Positions 26,669-36,678 of a stretch of 64,000 nucleotides of DNA are shown here, in pieces; the first letter of the stretch is position 1, and each line of letters opens with the position of its first letter. The notes below the pieces were generated by a model. That model ran no database searches and had not been told where the DNA came from. It saw nothing but the letters and a program-made list of their open reading frames with translations. A program made the translations under genes and the position numbers. The stretch is from Bacillus sp. Bos-x628 (GTDB taxonomy: Bacteria; Bacillota; Bacilli; Bacillales; Bacillaceae), in NCBI RefSeq assembly GCF_040500475.1, contig NZ_CP159358.1, positions 1,736,001-1,800,000 on the forward strand, in the 5' to 3' direction.

Positions 26669-28759
26669 TTACGACTCCGTTTTTTTGCGGTTTTTACGCA
26701 CGAAATAGACAATCATCATAAGCACAAGAACAATAAGACCAGCCATCAATCCAAAGTATATCCAAGATGCATTTTCACTTTGTTCACCTGTTTTTTTATC
26801 GGTCGATGTGCCGCTGACCATTTGATGATTGGAAAATATTTCTTTGTTTTTGTTCTCTATTGCAACCGTTGCTGTATTCGTATTTGTTTGAAGGAAATCA
26901 ATGACTGTTTTTGAGATGGCTGCGTCTGATGCGTTCATTCCAGAAAATACCGTCATTGTCTGTTCTTTATTCCAAACAGATGGCTGCGTCCATACGACAC
27001 GAGCAGTTGTCTCATTGATCATGCCAAATGAGGATACATCATATCGACCCTTTTTAGTAGGAACTGTTAACTTACTTGCTTTTTCTTTTAAAAGCGGAAA
27101 CACCTGTATTCCACCAATGAAGATTAGCGAATGACTTTTCAATTGTTTATTTGTCATGCTCGATCCTTTGACCAATTGATATTGAGTGACTTCAGGCTGA
27201 CTAAACGATTCTGACAGCATCGCCATTTGTTCGATGGTTTCACGCTTGATTTGATCTGGCACCACAATCAATGTTTTTCCTTGTTTTGTTGCTGAAGTAA
27301 AAGGAAACGGCCATGTCGACAAGTCTGGTGTATCGCTTTGTGTTCCTTCTGGTATTTGAAGAGAACTGTTCTGATCTATGAAAATCCAGCCCGCTTCATC
27401 TGTATATTTACACGATTCCATGTTTTGAAATCCACTTGTGACAAATTGCAAATCTATATATTCATTTTTTTGAAGAACTTGTGAATTGACGGGTATGGAC
27501 ACATGATAGAAACCATCCGCATCTTTGTTTCCTAGCTTAGTTAAAGGTACGGCATGCGGTTCGTCATTAATCATGACGGTTAATCGTTCTGCTTTGCTAG
27601 CAGCATCGGATCTTTTGAATATCAAATTTAGCTTTGCACCCGATTTTTGGTTAGCAATGAGCGCTTTCGGATAATAATAGTGATCAGATGTTGTCTTCTT
27701 TGTCCCAACTGTCACATCACCCCCGCCAAAGTCTTTTAAACGAATGGTATGAGATGGGTTCGATGTTTGAGATGTGATCTTTTGAAGCATTAAGTCAGTA
27801 CCAGTTAGTTGACTAGTAAGCTCTGGTTGAGTCAGCACATTCATTTTTTGAGCGATTGTGCTTGGTTGATTAGATGTCACGAATAAGATCGGCTGTTCTT
27901 TTTTCTTTGCTGCAAGGACTCTGACAGCCAAAGTTAAATGATCGCTTTCTGTCTTAATCCTAGCTTTTTGTTCGATTGATTTTATACGTCCTTTCCAGCT
28001 TCCTTTTGCCCCCACCACAATCGTTGGATGTGCGATTTGTTTGATATTCTTCTCTTGTATGAGTCTGACGTCTGCATGACGATCTTTGTTTTTCAATGTG
28101 CGGTATAACTTAATCGCTGCTTCTATTTCAGCTTCATCAGGCTCATTTGGAAGAACGACATCAGTTTGTTCCTTCTTATCACTAGTTTGGATAAACGGAT
28201 ACGGGAAGCTGTCTAATGAGATATCCTTGGACGGAGTTCCGGCAAATTTCAGCTCGCTATCAGGATACACTTTCAGCCAATTTGCCGGTGTTTCTTGATT
28301 GATACAAACACCCTCTTTTAAAACACCATAAAATGTGAACTGAATACGATGTAAGCCTTTCTTCAATTGTGCTTTGGTCAATTTGATTTGAATGGATTTC
28401 TTTTGACTTTTCCCCCATACGGAAATTGTTTGCTCAATCTCTCCATCAATCATCACGGTAAATGATGAAGGCGAAATGAGTAATGGCGAAGCCTCTATAT
28501 TCAAAACAAGTGTGCTTTCCTCTACTTTTTCTTCATTAATTTGATAGGAGAATTCGATACGATCTTCTTCTCCATATAACGTGACAACATCTTCTGATAA
28601 ATGTTGTGTTGTTTCTTTTTTACTACCGTTGGATGAACTGATCCAGTCATCTTTCACTTGAATTCGATTTGATGCTGCCAATGCTTGACCTGCCGAGAAA
28701 AAAGGTTGAATGGCGAGAGATAATACGAAAATAAAGGTCATCCATTTTACAGATTTCAA
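26669..28759 (-). CDS. ydaN: YdaN, BcsB-like exopolysaccharide protein
   Basis: This 696-residue exported protein has a signal peptide (residues 1-29, ending AGQALAA) and a C-terminal membrane anchor (about 668-690) followed by basic residues. In between are repeated beta-rich carbohydrate-binding-like and flavodoxin-like segments, as in BcsB, the periplasmic partner of cellulose synthase. It is the last gene of ydaJKLMN and lies five bases after ydaM. It probably works with the glycosyltransferase YdaM in making or guiding an extracellular polysaccharide. Confidence 0.88.
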   Translation of the reverse strand: MKSVKWMTFIFVLSLAIQPFFSAGQALAASNRIQVKDDWISSSNGSKKETTQHLSEDVVTLYGEEDRIEFSYQINEEKVEESTLVLNIEASPLLISPSSFTVMIDGEIEQTISVWGKSQKKSIQIKLTKAQLKKGLHRIQFTFYGVLKEGVCINQETPANWLKVYPDSELKFAGTPSKDISLDSFPYPFIQTSDKKEQTDVVLPNEPDEAEIEAAIKLYRTLKNKDRHADVRLIQEKNIKQIAHPTIVVGAKGSWKGRIKSIEQKARIKTESDHLTLAVRVLAAKKKEQPILFVTSNQPSTIAQKMNVLTQPELTSQLTGTDLMLQKITSQTSNPSHTIRLKDFGGGDVTVGTKKTTSDHYYYPKALIANQKSGAKLNLIFKRSDAASKAERLTVMINDEPHAVPLTKLGNKDADGFYHVSIPVNSQVLQKNEYIDLQFVTSGFQNMESCKYTDEAGWIFIDQNSSLQIPEGTQSDTPDLSTWPFPFTSATKQGKTLIVVPDQIKRETIEQMAMLSESFSQPEVTQYQLVKGSSMTNKQLKSHSLIFIGGIQVFPLLKEKASKLTVPTKKGRYDVSSFGMINETTARVVWTQPSVWNKEQTMTVFSGMNASDAAISKTVIDFLQTNTNTATVAIENKNKEIFSNHQMVSGTSTDKKTGEQSENASWIYFGLMAGLIVLVLMMIVYFVRKNRKKTES

Positions 28760-28763
28760 TTTG

Positions 28764-30032
28764 TCACCCGCTTTTCTTTTGTTGTTGATTGTAACGCTCG
28801 GTTTTATACCATTTCACTTCTTGTTTCAATAATCGACTCTTAGCCTCTGCAAATAAGGAATACACTACAAGTGCGATCCACACTTGTGAATATGTGAAAT
28901 ACATGAGACATATGATGAGAACGTTTTGTTTGGTCAGCTCGGTTTTCTCAATGCTTAATGTAATCATCACTTCTGTTAAAAAGAGAAAGAACGCCAGACC
29001 CCAAAGGATGAGCGCTACAGCCCCTACAGATAAATGAAGATCAACAAATACATTCACGATAAATATTCCATTCGAGAGCAGCACACCAAAGAAAAATAAG
29101 AAATACGTAAAGAAGAAATAAAACAAATCAAAAATCATCCGTTTTCGTTTAAGCTTCGTGAATTGACCTAAAAATTTGAGTACAACGTATTGATTGCCTC
29201 TTGCCCAGCGTGTCCGTTGCCGCCACCAGACCTTCCATGTTTCCGGCTCTTGCTCCCATGTGATAGCTGCAGGGAAAAATCGAATAACATACCCTAGGTT
29301 ATAGACCCTGATCGTTAATTCTGTGTCCTCTGCAAGAGCATGAACATCCCAGCCGCCAAGCTCCTCTAAAATATGCCGGCGAATGGCGAAGTTTGTACCA
29401 GGGATTGTGGCGATGCCGAACCATTTCCATCTACCGCCCTGAGCCATCCACTGGAAGCAGATGGTTTCAATATTAATGAATTTTGTAAGGAGATTTTGGG
29501 CAGCATTGATCACCCTAAATTTTCCGACTACAGCGCCAGCTTTTGGGTCATTCAATAAACCAAGAACTAAGTGATAGACAGCCTTTTTTTCAGGCATGTT
29601 ATCTGCATCATACACACAAATGATGTCACCTGTTGATGCCTTCAACCCCTCATTCAGCGCAGTGGATTTACCTTTTCCTGCAAAAGGAGGCTTCGTTTCG
29701 ATCATATGAATGTGATCATACTGCTTGCGAAAAGATTGCACAATGTCACCTGTTTGATCAGAGGAATTGTCATTGATCACAATGATTTCAAGCAGGTGCT
29801 TTGGATATGACAGCTGTACCATCGCTTTTAACGTTTGCCGAATGACCACCTCTTCATTATGAGCGGGAATGAGGATACTGACGGTCGGCAGCTCTTTTGC
29901 TCGTTGCGTCCACTCTGGTAGCACTCGTTCATAAGTAAGATAATGCTGAAAGCCGCCCTGCATAAGAAACATATGGTAAAGGAGCATGACCCAAATAAGT
30001 ATTAATGAAAAATAAAATAAGACATCAGCCAC
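28764..30032 (-). CDS. ydaM: YdaM, family 2 glycosyltransferase
   Basis: This is a 422-residue membrane glycosyltransferase of the cellulose-synthase / hyaluronan-synthase type. One N-terminal membrane segment is followed by the GT-A domain with VSILIPAHNEE, the DxD motif in CVYDADNMPE, AEDTEL and the product-binding QRTRWARGNQ. Three to four membrane segments close the protein. It overlaps ydaL by eight bases. It should polymerise and export a glycan; the sugar is unknown. Confidence 0.92.
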   Translation of the reverse strand: MADVLFYFSLILIWVMLLYHMFLMQGGFQHYLTYERVLPEWTQRAKELPTVSILIPAHNEEVVIRQTLKAMVQLSYPKHLLEIIVINDNSSDQTGDIVQSFRKQYDHIHMIETKPPFAGKGKSTALNEGLKASTGDIICVYDADNMPEKKAVYHLVLGLLNDPKAGAVVGKFRVINAAQNLLTKFINIETICFQWMAQGGRWKWFGIATIPGTNFAIRRHILEELGGWDVHALAEDTELTIRVYNLGYVIRFFPAAITWEQEPETWKVWWRQRTRWARGNQYVVLKFLGQFTKLKRKRMIFDLFYFFFTYFLFFFGVLLSNGIFIVNVFVDLHLSVGAVALILWGLAFFLFLTEVMITLSIEKTELTKQNVLIICLMYFTYSQVWIALVVYSLFAEAKSRLLKQEVKWYKTERYNQQQKKSG

Positions 30033-31740
30033 CTGATTTTCTCTCCTTAAAAATACGTTTTTTCATTGTCAGCCTTAAATACAATGTGTAAAACATAAAA
30101 GTCACAATAAACAACAACACTATCACTATCAAAATTCTTAGCATGTTTTCCATCCCACTTCGTTTGACTGTTTTTGTTTCTGCTATGTTTGATTGATGTA
30201 CTTGAATATGTCCATTTCCTGATGCCTTAATCTGCACATTCTGCGTTTGGACAGACTGCTTTGTTTTCTTTAAATTCAGCCATTCACTAGAAGGGATCGC
30301 TTCCATATGTGTGATAAGATCCGTTAATTTGGCTATTCCTGCATCTGCCTGATAAGACAAACCGATGGTTGGGGATTGAATATGCTGCATGGATAGAATC
30401 TGTTCAGCTTGATATGCTGTATCAGCATTTCCCGTTTTTGCATCCCAGGGCTGCTCTGGATATAAAGTCATGCCATGGAGCATGGCTGGTGTCGTCGTGT
30501 ATGGCGGTGCACCGCTTGTTCGCCACGTTTTGTCTGATAGCTGCACCTGACCAAACAGACTTGAAAAATACTGTGAGATGACTTGATATCCATGTTGAGA
30601 TACGGCATCATGTGGAACCTCAAACGCAAGTGGATACAGTCCTTGCTTTACAAGGAGCTCAATTCCTTCTGTAAGCTTTTCTTTAATATATATTTCTTCT
30701 TTGTTCTGAATCGTTTTGATATAAGCGTCATAGTCTTTTTCACTCGGAAAATCACTTTTACTCGATTGTTTACTTCTTACTTTTTTAGGTTCATTTGACG
30801 TAATCGGTTGATCGAACTGCGCATCCCAAAATTCAAAGCCTTGCCCCGATTCATGGGTGCGATAGGTCCGGCTAAAGCCATGAAGAATGACACTCCCACC
30901 TTTGCGCTGCAACTGTTTCAATACATTTACAAGATGAGGGCGGTCTTTCAGTGTCACCTCATCACCTGTTGCAGGATTTATCCAAGCTGGGGTGACAGCT
31001 AACAGAAATGGGATATGCTGGTCTGATAAGTATTGTCCCAGCTCCAGTAGTTTTTTCTCGTCAGTTACCGGACTGATGTCATCTAGTCGCAAATATTTTG
31101 TTGTTGTTTGATTTGAAGGTTGCATGAGTGATTGAAACACTTCTGCTAGTAGTTTATTGTTTTGCAGTACGTGCAAGATGCCGATATAAGCGGATCCCTT
31201 TTTTGTTTGAATCACAAATGGATGATCCTGTTGATTTTTCTTCAATAGAAATTCGCTTTGCTGACCTTTACCTTTCACAGTCAAAGCTGTGATACTTCTA
31301 TCTAATTGGCGGTATGTCTTTTCATGTGTGTGTCTAATTTGATTGACATGATTTTGTTTGTGAAAGGTGAGCTTGGAAAAAGGATTCAATTGCTCCGCAT
31401 TATCACCGATGGCAATAAGACGTTTTGACTTGTTTAGCGCATTGACCGTTTGTTTCGGCAGTGTTTTCTTTATTTCTCCAATATAGATCACTTGCTGAAA
31501 TCCTTTTACTACCTTTTCAGACATTTGGTCATCTGATAAAACCGTTGTTTGTTTTGAAAAATAACCCGCAAGTAAATCGAGCATGTGAACATCTGGTGTC
31601 ATTTCCCCAGTTTCCGTGGTATAGACGACGAGAGTATCCGGCCTACTCCCAAGGGCTTCGGCTGATTCAATATGTTTGAACGCCCAAGCCAACAAAAATA
31701 CGATCAACAAACAGCTTTTCATGAAGGAGTTAAAGTTCAT
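30025..31740 (-). CDS. ydaL: YdaL, DUF2334 polysaccharide deacetylase-like protein
   Basis: This is a 571-residue exported protein with an N-terminal signal/anchor (residues 7-24) and a C-terminal membrane segment (about 539-560). The central domain carries LRLDDISPVTDE, ILHGFSRTYR and FEVPHDAVSQ, the metal-site-like motifs of DUF2334, related to polysaccharide deacetylases. It overlaps both neighbours in the operon. It may deacetylate the polysaccharide made by YdaM, which is an inference from operon context. Confidence 0.88.
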   Translation of the reverse strand: MNFNSFMKSCLLIVFLLAWAFKHIESAEALGSRPDTLVVYTTETGEMTPDVHMLDLLAGYFSKQTTVLSDDQMSEKVVKGFQQVIYIGEIKKTLPKQTVNALNKSKRLIAIGDNAEQLNPFSKLTFHKQNHVNQIRHTHEKTYRQLDRSITALTVKGKGQQSEFLLKKNQQDHPFVIQTKKGSAYIGILHVLQNNKLLAEVFQSLMQPSNQTTTKYLRLDDISPVTDEKKLLELGQYLSDQHIPFLLAVTPAWINPATGDEVTLKDRPHLVNVLKQLQRKGGSVILHGFSRTYRTHESGQGFEFWDAQFDQPITSNEPKKVRSKQSSKSDFPSEKDYDAYIKTIQNKEEIYIKEKLTEGIELLVKQGLYPLAFEVPHDAVSQHGYQVISQYFSSLFGQVQLSDKTWRTSGAPPYTTTPAMLHGMTLYPEQPWDAKTGNADTAYQAEQILSMQHIQSPTIGLSYQADAGIAKLTDLITHMEAIPSSEWLNLKKTKQSVQTQNVQIKASGNGHIQVHQSNIAETKTVKRSGMENMLRILIVIVLLFIVTFMFYTLYLRLTMKKRIFKERKSGG

Positions 31741-32581
31741 TCATCATCATCTCGTTTTCAAGTTCTTCTAAAAATTGCTCTGGCGTTTGATACTCTAAGC
31801 TGCTCGTTAAATGGCATACATGAAATGTCAGAGTCACTTGACGACCGTTTAGCAATACGTGCGTTTGCAGTTTATCCTTCAGCTTATCTAGTACAACTGA
31901 TACATTTTCTTTAGGCGTGTGTGTCAAAAGCAGTCCAATTCGTTCTTCTGATAATCGAAACTTCTTATCTGTTTCTCTCACGCTTTCGCGAATTTTGATA
32001 CTCAATTGCTGAAATAGATGCTGCATTTCCTTTTCCCCATATAATGATTTGAATTCTGCGGCGTAGTGCATATGAAGAAGGATAAAGACAAATGGCTGTT
32101 TGTATCGATCTGCCCGTTTCATTTCTTCTGACAATTCAAGCTTCATCCGCTCAGCATTGTCAAATCCTGTTGTATAATCAATCGCCACAAATTGTTTGAT
32201 GGCACGCTTCTGTTGTTCAATCATTTGACGCATAGAGGCAATGCGTTCATGTAGATTCCCTGCTGAAATGGCGAAAAAGAGCAGAGCAACTCCCCAAATC
32301 ACAACATCTTGCAATGTTTGATTGGATAAAAGCGAATTCGTATGTCCCAGTTCGGTAAAGAACATGGCACTTCCTATAAAGAAAAGAATGAGCAAGGTCA
32401 AAATTAAAGCAGGCAGAATGCCAAATAGAATGCCGCATCCTAACACGACAAAAGTGAGTACGATAACCATGAAGTTCTTTGAATCAAGTGCATTTAAGTA
32501 GGTGACAAAGAAAATAAGACCAGCGATCATGAGGAGCAGCGTGTAATACATACGATTGGTGTTACTGAATAACCGATTCAT
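31730..32581 (-). CDS. ydaK: YdaK, degenerate GGDEF c-di-GMP receptor
   Basis: This 283-residue protein has four N-terminal membrane segments (residues ~10-105), a short coiled linker, and a C-terminal GGDEF-fold domain. The catalytic GGDEF is replaced (FRLSEERIGLLL), so it should not make c-di-GMP. The inhibitory-site motif RETD sits five residues before that position, so c-di-GMP binding is retained. In B. subtilis YdaK is such a receptor controlling the ydaJKLMN polysaccharide. It overlaps ydaJ by 20 bases and ydaL by 11. Confidence 0.9.
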   Translation of the reverse strand: MNRLFSNTNRMYYTLLLMIAGLIFFVTYLNALDSKNFMVIVLTFVVLGCGILFGILPALILTLLILFFIGSAMFFTELGHTNSLLSNQTLQDVVIWGVALLFFAISAGNLHERIASMRQMIEQQKRAIKQFVAIDYTTGFDNAERMKLELSEEMKRADRYKQPFVFILLHMHYAAEFKSLYGEKEMQHLFQQLSIKIRESVRETDKKFRLSEERIGLLLTHTPKENVSVVLDKLKDKLQTHVLLNGRQVTLTFHVCHLTSSLEYQTPEQFLEELENEMMMNEL

Positions 32582-33644
32582 TTAGAAGCTCCCTTTCTGC
32601 AATAAGAGGCAATAAGTTATCAAATGAGTGTGTGTCTTTTTTGTTCATATATCCTCCGTAATAAGGCTTGAGGGGATCTTGTATTTGTAATTGTTTCATT
32701 CGTTGGTATACGTCTAGCGCAAAACCTGGCTCGTTTCTATTGAGCGCATATAACACCAACAGTGCATACACAGCAGGGGACTCATAAGTAACAGCTGGCT
32801 GCAAAGATTCGAACTCATATCGTCCGTACAGCTTTCCTTTTTGATGAAAAGTCGTTTTGAGCCATTTCATGATAGAAGATGTATCAATCTGACAATTTTC
32901 AGCATAAAAAGCCGTATATATCTGATCAATTAGATTCACTTCTTTGTCAAATGAATAATTCTTTTTCGCTATGTCATAGGATTTTGGAAAGAATCCTTTT
33001 TGTCTAGGGGCTTTTTTCAAAATAGATAGTTGGTCGTTCACCATCTGTTCAGTGAAGACATGAAGGGAAGCCAATTCTTTTACCGCTTTTGGGTCTATAT
33101 ATGAGAGTGTGATGGTGTGTGAAGTTTGATTCGTCGTTGCATCATAATAATCGGTTAACATGCCTTTGAACATGGCTTTGTCTTTTAATGCTTGTGCGAT
33201 TTGAACAGCTCTGGTTCGATACTTTGGCTTATGCCACAGTTGATCTGCGTTTTGAAGTGCTGACACCACACGTAAATCATCGACCAAGGCATTGACTTTG
33301 CTTTTTTGATTATGCTCAATTTTCCAACTAAGAAGCTGGTGATTGAGTGAAAAATGAGTGTGTAACACGTCCAGTTGTTGATCAAAAGAGGATTGGTCTT
33401 TTTTTCGAATAAGGTAATCCATCCAAAGTCCAAGCGATTCGGATAAGTAGGTGTGCTGCTCTGCAAAAGAGGTGCGAATCAGGCCTTGTTCTGTCATTAA
33501 GTGATGCGTGATAAAGTATTCTCCTTGCAATATCGGCTGTTCATTTTTAGGACGAGCTGACTCCTGCTGTTTATTCCAAGCACATCCTCCTAGTAGGATC
33601 ATTAGCAGTAAGAACGAAGCAGTGCGCTGTATGGATTTATCCAT
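32562..33644 (-). CDS. ydaJ: YdaJ, lipoprotein glycoside hydrolase (family 8-like)
   Basis: This is a lipoprotein of 360 residues from the ATG at 33644 (MDKSIQRTAS); AAGGGG lies just upstream, while a frame to 33683 adds unrelated residues. The lipobox is LLGGC, giving a lipid-modified Cys near residue 21. The body is an all-helical glycoside hydrolase of the GH8 / BcsZ type (LWMDYLIRKKDQ, VDDLRVVSAL, TITLSYIDP). It is the first gene of the ydaJKLMN operon and probably trims the polysaccharide at the cell surface. Confidence 0.87.
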   Translation of the reverse strand: MDKSIQRTASFLLLMILLGGCAWNKQQESARPKNEQPILQGEYFITHHLMTEQGLIRTSFAEQHTYLSESLGLWMDYLIRKKDQSSFDQQLDVLHTHFSLNHQLLSWKIEHNQKSKVNALVDDLRVVSALQNADQLWHKPKYRTRAVQIAQALKDKAMFKGMLTDYYDATTNQTSHTITLSYIDPKAVKELASLHVFTEQMVNDQLSILKKAPRQKGFFPKSYDIAKKNYSFDKEVNLIDQIYTAFYAENCQIDTSSIMKWLKTTFHQKGKLYGRYEFESLQPAVTYESPAVYALLVLYALNRNEPGFALDVYQRMKQLQIQDPLKPYYGGYMNKKDTHSFDNLLPLIAERELLNESVIQ

Positions 33645-33804
33645 TCGTTTCCCCTTCCATATCACAATTCTTTTCGCATCCAACTATTTATTATAGATCT
33701 TTTTAGGTGATATTTAAATAATTAATATATGCCAAATTACGAGTCTTTTCGCATATCTATTCCCAATTTCAGAAAAAAACAGATCAAGATAATTGATTTA
33801 TCTC

Positions 33805-33834
33805 AAAAGCCCACGCGGTTTCGCATGGGCTTTT
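33805..33834. terminator. Terminator of topB
   Basis: AAAAGCCCACGCG pairs with CGCATGGGCTTTT (one mismatch) around a short loop. It lies on the ydaJ-upstream side of the topB stop and has T-runs in both directions. Confidence 0.88.
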
Positions 33835-33840
33835 ACACAA

Positions 33841-36027
33841 CTATTGATCTAATTTTAGTTTCTTCAATTGTTCAGCTAGTGCGTTATTAATTGGTTCTTC
33901 CATTTTCTTCTGTTTCTTTATATATTTAGTCACGTCATGCTTGCTGGCCCGCTTCTGATTGGATTGTGATTGGCGTTTCTCAAAAGCAGACAGCTTCTCT
34001 CTATGACCGCAAACACAGGTAAAGATTTTTCCATCGCCTTCACCACGCAACTCGAGTTTTTTATGACATTTCGGACAACGGGCGTTTGTTTTCTTCGCTA
34101 CATTTTTCCGGTGACCGCATTCTCGATCTTGGCAGACAAGCATGGTTCCATTTTTTCCGTTGACTTTCAGCATGAGTTTTCCGCAGTCAGGACAATGTGT
34201 TCCTGTGATATTGTCATGCTTGAATGTTTGGTCTGTTTGTTTGATTTCCAATACAACTTGTTTTGCGTATGCCTTCATCTCACTCATAAATTGAGAAGCT
34301 TTCAATTGACCTTTGGCAATTTTAGAAAGTTTTTGTTCCCATTCCGCTGTTAAAGCTGGAGATTTTAAATCTTCAGGTACTAAGGATAGCAACTGTTTCC
34401 CTTTAGATGTCATGAAGATGTCTTTTCCTTTTTTTTCAATTAGAAAGCTATTGAACAGTTTTTCAATAATATCCGCTCTTGTGGCAACTGTGCCTAAACC
34501 ACCAGTTTCGCCAAGCGTTTTTACTAAGTCTTTTTCTTGGTTTTGCATAAAAGCAGCCGGGTTTTCCATTGCAGATAATAACGACGCTTCATTAAAACGA
34601 GCAGGTGGTTTCGTTTCTCCTTTTGTCTCTTTCAGCATCCGTACTTCAAGTAATTGTCCTTCTGTTAAAGACGGCAAATGCTGGTCTGTTTCGACTGCAT
34701 CCTCATCTTCATAAGATTCATCATAAACGGCTTTCCAGCCAGCCGATTGGACTGTTTTCCCTTTTGCTGTAAAAAGTTCATTGCCTATTTTTGCATAAAC
34801 AGTTGTTTCCTCGTACTCAAATGGTTTCATGAGGACAGACAGGAATCGTTTAGCGATCAGGTCATATAATTTCCGCTCTTTATCACTTAATGCACCAGGA
34901 TAAAGCTCTTCCTCAGTCGGAATAATGGCATGATGATCCGACACTTTGGCATCGTTGACAAAGCCTTTATGTGCTTGAATTCCTGATTGTAAGATGCGAT
35001 TCACATGCTGTGCATACGGTCTGACATTCATTCCCTTTAATCGTTCCTTTAATGTTGGAACGATATCAGTCGAAATGAAACGAGAATCTGTGCGCGGATA
35101 CGTCACAAGCTTATGCTGCTCGTAAAGCCGCTGAAGAGTGGATAATGTTTCTTTAGCAGAGAAGCCATATCGTTTGTGGGCATCACGCTGTAATTCTGTC
35201 AGATCATATAACCCTGGAGCAAAGGCTTTTTTGGCTGTTTTTTTCAATGCTTCAATCAATGCTGGTTTTCCTTTGCAGATCGTTAATCGCTCTTTGATGA
35301 GCTCCTGATGAAATGTGCGATTTTGCTTCGTTTTTGCATCTTGCCATGTCAAGGTAAGACCATCTACTTGTGCGGTTAATCCAAAGAACGGTTTCGGCTG
35401 AAACTGCTGGATGTCTTCTTCTCTTTTGGCAATCATGGCAATTGTTGGTGTTTGTACACGCCCACAGGATAACTGTGCATTGAATTTCGTCGTCAAAGCT
35501 CTCGTGGCATTAATCCCAACAATCCAATCTGCTTCCGCTCTAGCAACCGCTGAGCGATACAAGTTGTCATATTCCCTGCCGTCTTTTAAACGATTGAAGC
35601 CCTCTTGAATTGCTTGATCTGTCACAGAAGAAATCCATAGTCGCTTCAAGGGCTTTTTCACATGTGCCTTTTCAAGAATCCATCTGGCAACGAGCTCCCC
35701 CTCACGACCAGCATCTGTTGCAATGACAATTTCCTTGACGTCTTTTCTAGTAAGTTGTGCTTTCACCGCTTGAAACTGTTTCCCTGTCTTTTTCATCACA
35801 ACGAGTTTGAGCGGCTCTGGAATGATTGGCAAATCCTCTAAACGCCAAGACTGAAACTCTTTTCCGTAGCCCTCGGGATCTGCAAGTGTGACCAAATGTC
35901 CAAGCGCCCACGTCACAATGTATTGTTCTCCTTCTAAAAAACCATTTCCTTTTTTATGACACTTCAGCACACGTGCGAGATCACGTCCTACTGAAGGTTT
36001 CTCTGCTAATACAACTGTTTTTGACAC
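33841..36027 (-). CDS. topB: DNA topoisomerase III
   Basis: This is a type IA topoisomerase of 728 residues, the normal length. It has the Toprim domain (VLAEKPSVGRDLARVL, ATDAGREGELVAR), the active-site Tyr region LVTYPRTDSRFIS and GLGTVATRADIIEKL. Two C-terminal zinc ribbons follow from residue ~620 (CPDCGKLML...CQDRECGH and CPKCHKK...CVCGH). It relaxes or decatenates DNA in recombination and replication. It is a single gene with its own terminator. Confidence 0.96.
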   Translation of the reverse strand: MSKTVVLAEKPSVGRDLARVLKCHKKGNGFLEGEQYIVTWALGHLVTLADPEGYGKEFQSWRLEDLPIIPEPLKLVVMKKTGKQFQAVKAQLTRKDVKEIVIATDAGREGELVARWILEKAHVKKPLKRLWISSVTDQAIQEGFNRLKDGREYDNLYRSAVARAEADWIVGINATRALTTKFNAQLSCGRVQTPTIAMIAKREEDIQQFQPKPFFGLTAQVDGLTLTWQDAKTKQNRTFHQELIKERLTICKGKPALIEALKKTAKKAFAPGLYDLTELQRDAHKRYGFSAKETLSTLQRLYEQHKLVTYPRTDSRFISTDIVPTLKERLKGMNVRPYAQHVNRILQSGIQAHKGFVNDAKVSDHHAIIPTEEELYPGALSDKERKLYDLIAKRFLSVLMKPFEYEETTVYAKIGNELFTAKGKTVQSAGWKAVYDESYEDEDAVETDQHLPSLTEGQLLEVRMLKETKGETKPPARFNEASLLSAMENPAAFMQNQEKDLVKTLGETGGLGTVATRADIIEKLFNSFLIEKKGKDIFMTSKGKQLLSLVPEDLKSPALTAEWEQKLSKIAKGQLKASQFMSEMKAYAKQVVLEIKQTDQTFKHDNITGTHCPDCGKLMLKVNGKNGTMLVCQDRECGHRKNVAKKTNARCPKCHKKLELRGEGDGKIFTCVCGHREKLSAFEKRQSQSNQKRASKHDVTKYIKKQKKMEEPINNALAEQLKKLKLDQ

Positions 36028-36199
36028 TAAATTTCACATCTCTTTCTTCTAGCCATTCTTTTATTATAACAGACGTAGAGATAGGGTTCTAATGCGGGAA
36101 CATAAATTAGAAATGGAGCCGAAACAGCTAGGTTTGAGTGCCGCATAAGCAACAATTTGTCAAATTTCCGATCCAGATATATGTTATAGGCATTTAAAA

Positions 36200-36389
36200 A
36201 AACACCTCTGTATTCAAAGAGGTGGTTCAAATTGTTGACAAAGGGATAAAATGATCTTGATTTTAGCCCTTTGTCTTCTTTTCAGCGTGATAGAAAGCCC
36301 TTGAAGTCTAGGAAGGGCGAGCACCGGCGCGCAGACCTGACAACGAATGCGAGGGTTTGTCTACATGCTGAAACACCTCTGTATTCAAA
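36200..36389. repeat. Composite palindromic repeat cluster
   Basis: Two identical 19-bp direct repeats (AAACACCTCTGTATTCAAA at 36200 and 36371), each able to form a terminator-like hairpin, flank two palindromes. The first (36237-36275, 39 bp) has arms GACAAAGGG-TAAAAT / ATTTTAGCCCTTTGTC and recurs at 50260-50298. The second (36283-36370, 88 bp) has imperfect 18-bp terminal inverted repeats (CAGCGTGATAGAAAGCCC) and a GC-rich centre. Confidence 0.75.
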
Positions 36390-36396
36390 AAGGTGT

Positions 36397-36678
36397 TTAG
36401 GTGTCCAAATTTTTTCGAGGCTTAAAGCTTAACTCACAGTCTTTGCAGTACAAGTAACTAACGATTCTTTCTCTTAAACCAGACAAGTAAATAAATATGA
36501 TAACAAACAAAACAATTCCAAGCGTCTGTTTAATAAAAGGGATAAACACTATCCTTGTTATAATATAAGGGATATAGAAAGAAATACCTAACATGAGAAA
36601 GACAGAAACACATCCTGCACTTCTTACTCTCTTTCCCACACGATTACTATTACATCTAGGGCATCTTTGCCATTCCAT
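36397..36678 (-). CDS. Small zinc-ribbon membrane protein, unknown function
   Basis: This 93-residue protein has two CxxC pairs, CPRCNS at residues 6-11 and YCKDC near residue 80. They bracket two hydrophobic segments (about 24-70) and probably form one zinc ribbon across a hairpin. I do not recognise a characterised family. The stop codon lies inside the hairpin formed by the second copy of the 19-bp repeat, which can act as its terminator. Confidence 0.65.
   Translation of the reverse strand: MEWQRCPRCNSNRVGKRVRSAGCVSVFLMLGISFYIPYIITRIVFIPFIKQTLGIVLFVIIFIYLSGLRERIVSYLYCKDCELSFKPRKNLDT

Noticed and set aside
36027..36230. 67-residue minus-strand frame upstream of topB
   Set aside because: It overlaps the palindromic repeat cluster and the topB leader, and has no ribosome site or domain.
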